Assembly (NCBI RefSeq): GCF_009903625.1
Contig: NZ_CP047569.1
Span: 888,001 to 952,000 of the forward strand
Reading direction: 5' to 3'
Source of the DNA: Microbulbifer sp. ALW1
Lineage (GTDB): Bacteria > Pseudomonadota > Gammaproteobacteria > Pseudomonadales > Cellvibrionaceae
Length of the DNA stretch: 64,000 bases
Part shown: positions 60,825 to 64,000 of the stretch, in pieces
Numbering within the stretch: the first letter of the stretch is position 1
How the letters are laid out: each line of letters begins with the position of its first letter
Position numbers and translations under genes: made by a program
Notes under the pieces: generated by a model
What the model was told of the DNA's origin: nothing
The model's database searches: none
Seen by the model: the letters and a program-made list of their open reading frames with translations, nothing else

Positions 60825-61469
60825 ATGCAAAAAATCGTCGTCCTCGACTACGGCATGGGCAACCTCCACTCCGTCGCCAGCGCCCTGAAAAAGGTCGCCC
60901 CCGGTGATGAAGTCGTCCTCGCCACCACCCCGGAAGAAGCCCAGGGCGCAGACCGCCTCATCGTCCCCGGCGTCGGCGCCATCCGCGACTGTATGGAAGG
61001 TTTCATTCGCCCGGGCTTCGTACCGCTGCTGAACCAGTGCATCGAATCCGGCATGCCGATTCTTGGCATCTGCGTAGGCATGCAGATCATGATGGCGAGC
61101 AGCGAAGAAAATGGTGGCGTCGACTGCCTCGGCATCTTCCCGCAGCCAGTCAAATTCTTTGGCACAGATCTGCATGAAAACGGCCAGCGCCTGAAAGTCC
61201 CGCATATGGGCTGGAACCGCGTGCAGCAGAAAATCGACCACCCCATGTGGGAAGGTATCGAAAGCGGCAGCCGCTTCTATTTTGTGCACAGTTACTATGT
61301 GCCTTCTGAAGGCAATGATGCCGTTGCTGGCGAGACTGACTACGGTGTGCAATTTGCCGCGGCTGTTACTCGCAACAATATCTTCGCCACCCAGTTCCAC
61401 CCGGAAAAGAGTGCGGATGCGGGTATGCAACTGCTGAAGAATTTTGTTGGTTGGAACGGCGCTGCTTAA
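60825..61469 (+). CDS. hisH: Imidazole glycerol phosphate synthase glutaminase subunit HisH
   Basis: HisH releases ammonia from glutamine for HisF. Catalytic Cys is in LGICVGMQIM, and His/Glu in FHPEKSADAG. The 214-residue length is normal. It starts 13 bp after hisB. The 198 bp before hisA hold a copy of the structured repeat at 61500-61625. Confidence 0.95.
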   Translation: MQKIVVLDYGMGNLHSVASALKKVAPGDEVVLATTPEEAQGADRLIVPGVGAIRDCMEGFIRPGFVPLLNQCIESGMPILGICVGMQIMMASSEENGGVDCLGIFPQPVKFFGTDLHENGQRLKVPHMGWNRVQQKIDHPMWEGIESGSRFYFVHSYYVPSEGNDAVAGETDYGVQFAAAVTRNNIFATQFHPEKSADAGMQLLKNFVGWNGAA

Positions 61470-61499
61470 GAACGTCAGCTGACGAAGTAAATAACGAGA

Positions 61500-61625
61500 T
61501 GCGAAGGCAGGGTGCCGGGTAAGTCTTTTCAAAAGCGTCGGCAACAGGGATGTTGCCGACGCAGCGTACAGGGATGTATTCACAGCGGTTTTGAAAAGAC
61601 TTACCCGGTGCCCTGCCGCCACTGG
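61500..61625 (+). repeat. Structured inverted-repeat element, copy 2, inside the his operon
   Basis: The outer stem GGGTAAGTCTTTTCAAAA pairs with TTTTGAAAAGACTTACCC; the inner hairpins are GTCGGCAACA-GGGA-TGTTGCCGAC and TACA-GGGA-TGTA, with the conserved TTCACAGCGG stretch. Compared with copy 1, many stem bases differ, and both arms change together. It separates hisH from hisA and might attenuate or protect the transcript. Confidence 0.85.
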
Positions 61626-61667
61626 GCCTGAAAATAACCGGGACCCCGAAACAGGAAGTTATAAATA

Positions 61668-62411
61668 ATGATCGTAATCCCAGCCATTGATCTGAAAGAC
61701 GGCGAGTGTGTACGCCTGCGTCAGGGTGAAATGGAAGACGCCACCGTCTTCTCCGACGACCCCGTCGCCACCGCCGAACACTGGCTCAGCCAGGGCGCCA
61801 AACGCCTGCACATCGTCGACCTCAACGGCGCCTTCGCCGGCAACCCCGTCAACGGCGACGCCGTCAATGCCATTGCCCGCCAGTTCCCGCAGTTCCCCAT
61901 CCAGCTCGGCGGCGGCATCCGCGACCTGAAAACCATCGAGCGCTACCTCGATGCGGGGGTCAAATGGACCATCATCGGCACCGCCGCGGTAAAAAATCCC
62001 AAACTGGTCAAAGAAGCCTGCCGTGAATTCGAAGGCCACATCATCGTCGGCCTCGACGCCAAAGACGGTCTCGTCGCCACCGAAGGCTGGGCTGAAGTCT
62101 CCGACGTCCAGGCCACCGAACTCGCCAAAGAATTCCAGGACTGCGGTGTCAGCGCCATCGTCTACACCGACATCGCCCGCGACGGCATGATGCAGGGGGT
62201 AAACCTCGAATCCACCATGGACCTCGCCCGCGCCGTGCAGATCCCGATCATCGCCTCCGGTGGTGTCAGCTGCATCGAAGATATCGAAAAGCTACTGGCT
62301 GCCGGCGACGACAAAACCGAAATCTTCGGCGCCATCACCGGCCGCGCCATCTACGAAGACAAGCTCGACCTGCGCGCCGCGCAGACGCTGTGCGATAACT
62401 GGAAGAAGTAA
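61668..62411 (+). CDS. hisA: Phosphoribosyl isomerase HisA
   Basis: HisA isomerises ProFAR to PRFAR, a half-barrel-duplicated TIM barrel. The N-terminus [20 protein letters not shown] and [19 protein letters not shown] and the C-terminal segment [16 protein letters not shown] are characteristic. The 247-residue length is normal. It is followed 13 bp later by hisF. Confidence 0.96.
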   Translation: MIVIPAIDLKDGECVRLRQGEMEDATVFSDDPVATAEHWLSQGAKRLHIVDLNGAFAGNPVNGDAVNAIARQFPQFPIQLGGGIRDLKTIERYLDAGVKWTIIGTAAVKNPKLVKEACREFEGHIIVGLDAKDGLVATEGWAEVSDVQATELAKEFQDCGVSAIVYTDIARDGMMQGVNLESTMDLARAVQIPIIASGGVSCIEDIEKLLAAGDDKTEIFGAITGRAIYEDKLDLRAAQTLCDNWKK

Positions 62412-62424
62412 TCGGGATATAAAC

Positions 62425-63186
62425 ATGGGCCTCGCCAAACGCATTATTCCCTGTCTCGACGTCGACGCTGGCCGCGTGGTCAAAGGCGTCAACTTTGTCG
62501 ATATCCGCGATGCCGGTGATCCGGTGGAAATCGCCCGTCGCTATAACGAAGCCGGTGCCGACGAAGTGACCTTCCTCGACATCACCGCCACCCATGAAGG
62601 CCGCGATACCACGCTGCACACCGTGGAGAAAATGGCCTCCCAGGTGTTTATCCCGCTGACCGTCGGTGGCGGCGTGCGCGAAATTCAGGATATCCGCAAC
62701 CTGCTGAACGCCGGTGCCGATAAAACGGCAATCAACTCCGCCGCAGTATTCAATCCAGACTTTGTGCGCGAGGCTGCCGACCGCTTCGGCAGCCAGTGCA
62801 TCGTCGTCGCCATCGATGCCAAGCAGGTGGGTGAGAACAAGTGGGAGATTTTTACCCATGGCGGACGCAAGCCCACCGGCATCGATGCGGTGGAGTGGGC
62901 AAAAAAAATGGACAGTTACGGTGCCGGGGAAATCCTGCTGACCAGCATGGACCGCGATGGCACCAAGAACGGTTTTGACCTGGCACTGACCCGCGCCATC
63001 TCCGATGCCGTGTCCGTACCGGTAATCGCTTCCGGCGGTGTGGGCAACTTGCAGCACCTGGCGGACGGTGTGTTAAAGGGCGGTGCCGATGCGGTTCTCG
63101 CCGCGAGTATTTTTCACTTTGGTGAATACACCGTGGGTGAAGCCAAGGCGTTTATGCAGGATGCAGGCATAGAAATGCGAATCTGA
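62425..63186 (+). CDS. hisF: Imidazole glycerol phosphate synthase cyclase subunit HisF
   Basis: HisF couples ammonia from HisH to PRFAR. The start [13 protein letters not shown] was chosen: the upstream extension of 55 codons runs through the hisA end. The two catalytic Asp are in [10 protein letters not shown] and [10 protein letters not shown], and the phosphate loops [10 protein letters not shown] and [10 protein letters not shown] are clear. The 253-residue length is normal. Confidence 0.96.
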   Translation: MGLAKRIIPCLDVDAGRVVKGVNFVDIRDAGDPVEIARRYNEAGADEVTFLDITATHEGRDTTLHTVEKMASQVFIPLTVGGGVREIQDIRNLLNAGADKTAINSAAVFNPDFVREAADRFGSQCIVVAIDAKQVGENKWEIFTHGGRKPTGIDAVEWAKKMDSYGAGEILLTSMDRDGTKNGFDLALTRAISDAVSVPVIASGGVGNLQHLADGVLKGGADAVLAASIFHFGEYTVGEAKAFMQDAGIEMRI

Positions 63187-63235
63187 CGGCGGGCAGGCCT
63201 TATGTCGTTGCGTTGGGTGCTGTGGGGCGGTTGGA

Positions 63236-63481
63236 TTAAAACCTGAATTGCGAGCGCCAGCGCTTGGCGCGGAGGCTGCCAAAGGGACGCACATTGCCGG
63301 CGTACTCTTTGGCGGGATTGAGGAATTTTTCTACGGCCTTTTCCGCTTCAGCCCGGCAAGTGAAAGGCCCAAAGGCTTTACCGCCGCGCACGGTGAAATA
63401 CCAGTCGTCACCCAGCTTGTAAAAACGGTCTGCGCGAGGGGGAATGGTTTGACCCTGTTCGCCACGACGATACTGCTGCAT
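63236..63481 (-). CDS. DUF6316 family protein
   Basis: An 81-residue cytoplasmic protein with the DUF6316 pattern: YRRGEQGQTIPPRADRFYKLGDDWYFTVRGGKAFGPF, followed by AEAEKAVEKFL. The function of the family is unknown. It stands alone in the gap between hisF and the protease, convergent with hisF. Length and pattern match relatives in marine gammaproteobacteria. Confidence 0.8.
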   Translation of the reverse strand: MQQYRRGEQGQTIPPRADRFYKLGDDWYFTVRGGKAFGPFTCRAEAEKAVEKFLNPAKEYAGNVRPFGSLRAKRWRSQFRF

Positions 63482-63667
63482 GACTCACCTCGCTACATCT
63501 ACTGCCGGGCAGGGCGCTTACATTCTGTGGTGCGCTGCCAGGGTCGAACATCGACACCCTATTTAAAGATTAGTCAAAAACAGGGTGTCGGTTGGTCCGC
63601 GGGCGCCTGTGTTTGCGCAACCTTAATTTGCGCAATTTCAATCTGCGCAAGCTCGCAATAAGCCAGG

Positions 63668-64000
63668 TTACAGATCTTCCGCGCGGATACGTGCTACCTG
63701 ATCTTTCGGAGCCGGCGCACTGCTCTCTTCGCTACTTACCGCCGGGCGTTTCACATAAAGGTTCAGGCCTTTGAGCACATTCAGGGCCTCAAATACCTGG
63801 TTGTCGCGACTGTACCAGTCTTTCTTGCCGGCCTTGGCGCGCTTGCGATCTTCCGAGCCGCTTTCCTCACCGCCATTGCCATTACCCAGGTGACCTGCCA
63901 GGTCCGCTTCCGTGGTGCGTGTGCGCCCATCCATGCGAGTGACCTGCACCCGTTCAACGGTGATGTCCGGAGTAATGCCCTGGGCTTGAATCGAACGCCC
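63668..64000 (-). CDS. C-terminal end of an S41-family peptidase (CtpA/Prc type), partial
   Basis: Only the last 110 codons are in the window; the gene continues beyond the right edge. The visible start of the fragment reads GRSIQAQGITPDITVE, the conserved end of the catalytic S41 domain in carboxy-terminal processing proteases, then a variable acidic linker and a short C-terminal tail (DQVARIRAEDL). In Pseudomonas such a gene lies near the his cluster. These enzymes cleave periplasmic proteins, often peptidoglycan hydrolases. Confidence 0.8.
   Translation of the reverse strand, partial: GRSIQAQGITPDITVERVQVTRMDGRTRTTEADLAGHLGNGNGGEESGSEDRKRAKAGKKDWYSRDNQVFEALNVLKGLNLYVKRPAVSSEESSAPAPKDQVARIRAEDL

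Noticed and set aside
60768..61622. 284-codon minus-strand frame over hisH
   Set aside because: Its N-terminal part comes from the structured repeat and the rest is antisense to hisH. A similar spurious N-terminus appears in the frame over copy 1.

Overview
The window looks like a chromosomal segment of a marine, aerobic gammaproteobacterium of moderately high GC content. The gene set (hslR-yrfG, cysK, cysQ, rlmJ, mutY-yggX, hisBHAF with a ctpA-like gene beyond) and the many TonB-dependent, TPR and outer-membrane proteins fit Cellvibrionales, most likely Microbulbifer or a close relative. This placement rests on protein style and gene order, not on a search. No phage, insertion sequence, integron or CRISPR array was found. 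Most of the window is core chromosome with accessory blocks in between.

Layout. 1-4.6 kb: heat-shock ribosome protein Hsp15, a YrfG-type nucleotidase, a YhhN membrane protein, cysteine synthase and CysQ. 4.3-7.6 kb: small proteins, a HicB-like antitoxin that appears truncated, two outer-membrane proteins and a DUF2946 protein, with His/Met-rich stretches suggesting metal handling. 7.6-14.8 kb: six overlapping minus-strand genes (RDD, SpoIIM, DUF4129, DUF4350, MoxR ATPase, DUF58). 14.9-17 kb: DUF975-like, DUF2939 and DUF2237 proteins. 17.4-19.3 kb: two tandem PAS-LuxR regulators that are paralogues of each other. 19.6-29.1 kb: a nine-gene ExbB/ExbD/ExbD/AgmX plus TPR cluster, similar in composition to the AglRQS-Glt energy-coupled trans-envelope machines. 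29.2-42.1 kb: a divergent block of exported redox proteins (ApbE flavin transferase, a Tat-exported DUF1501-like protein, three c-type haem proteins including a HzsA-related lipoprotein, beta-barrels, a TlpA thioredoxin, DUF4266 and DUF3570). 42.5-45.4 kb: a very large Ser-rich lipoprotein with VWA and RCC1 repeats. 45.7-51.3 kb: rlmJ, then a TonB receptor, sigma factor and FecR signalling set. 51.4-53.3 kb: small secreted proteins, one AT-rich. 53.5-60.1 kb: tRNA-Phe, yggX, mutY, an AsmA protein, a ZnuD-like zinc receptor and a His-rich small protein. 60.2-64 kb: hisB, hisH, hisA, hisF, a DUF6316 protein and the end of a CtpA-type protease.

The two most unusual blocks lie next to each other on the same strand: the proton-channel/TPR cluster and the flavin/cytochrome/beta-barrel divergon. 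The first probably couples the proton gradient to something in the envelope or at the surface. The second probably moves electrons or oxidises or reduces a substrate outside the cytoplasm. Both functions are inferred from gene families and context.

At the DNA level, three copies of a ~120-bp structured repeat sit downstream of hslR, between cysK and cysQ, and inside the his operon. The copies differ in sequence, but changes in the stems are compensated on the opposite arm, so the folded shape is conserved.
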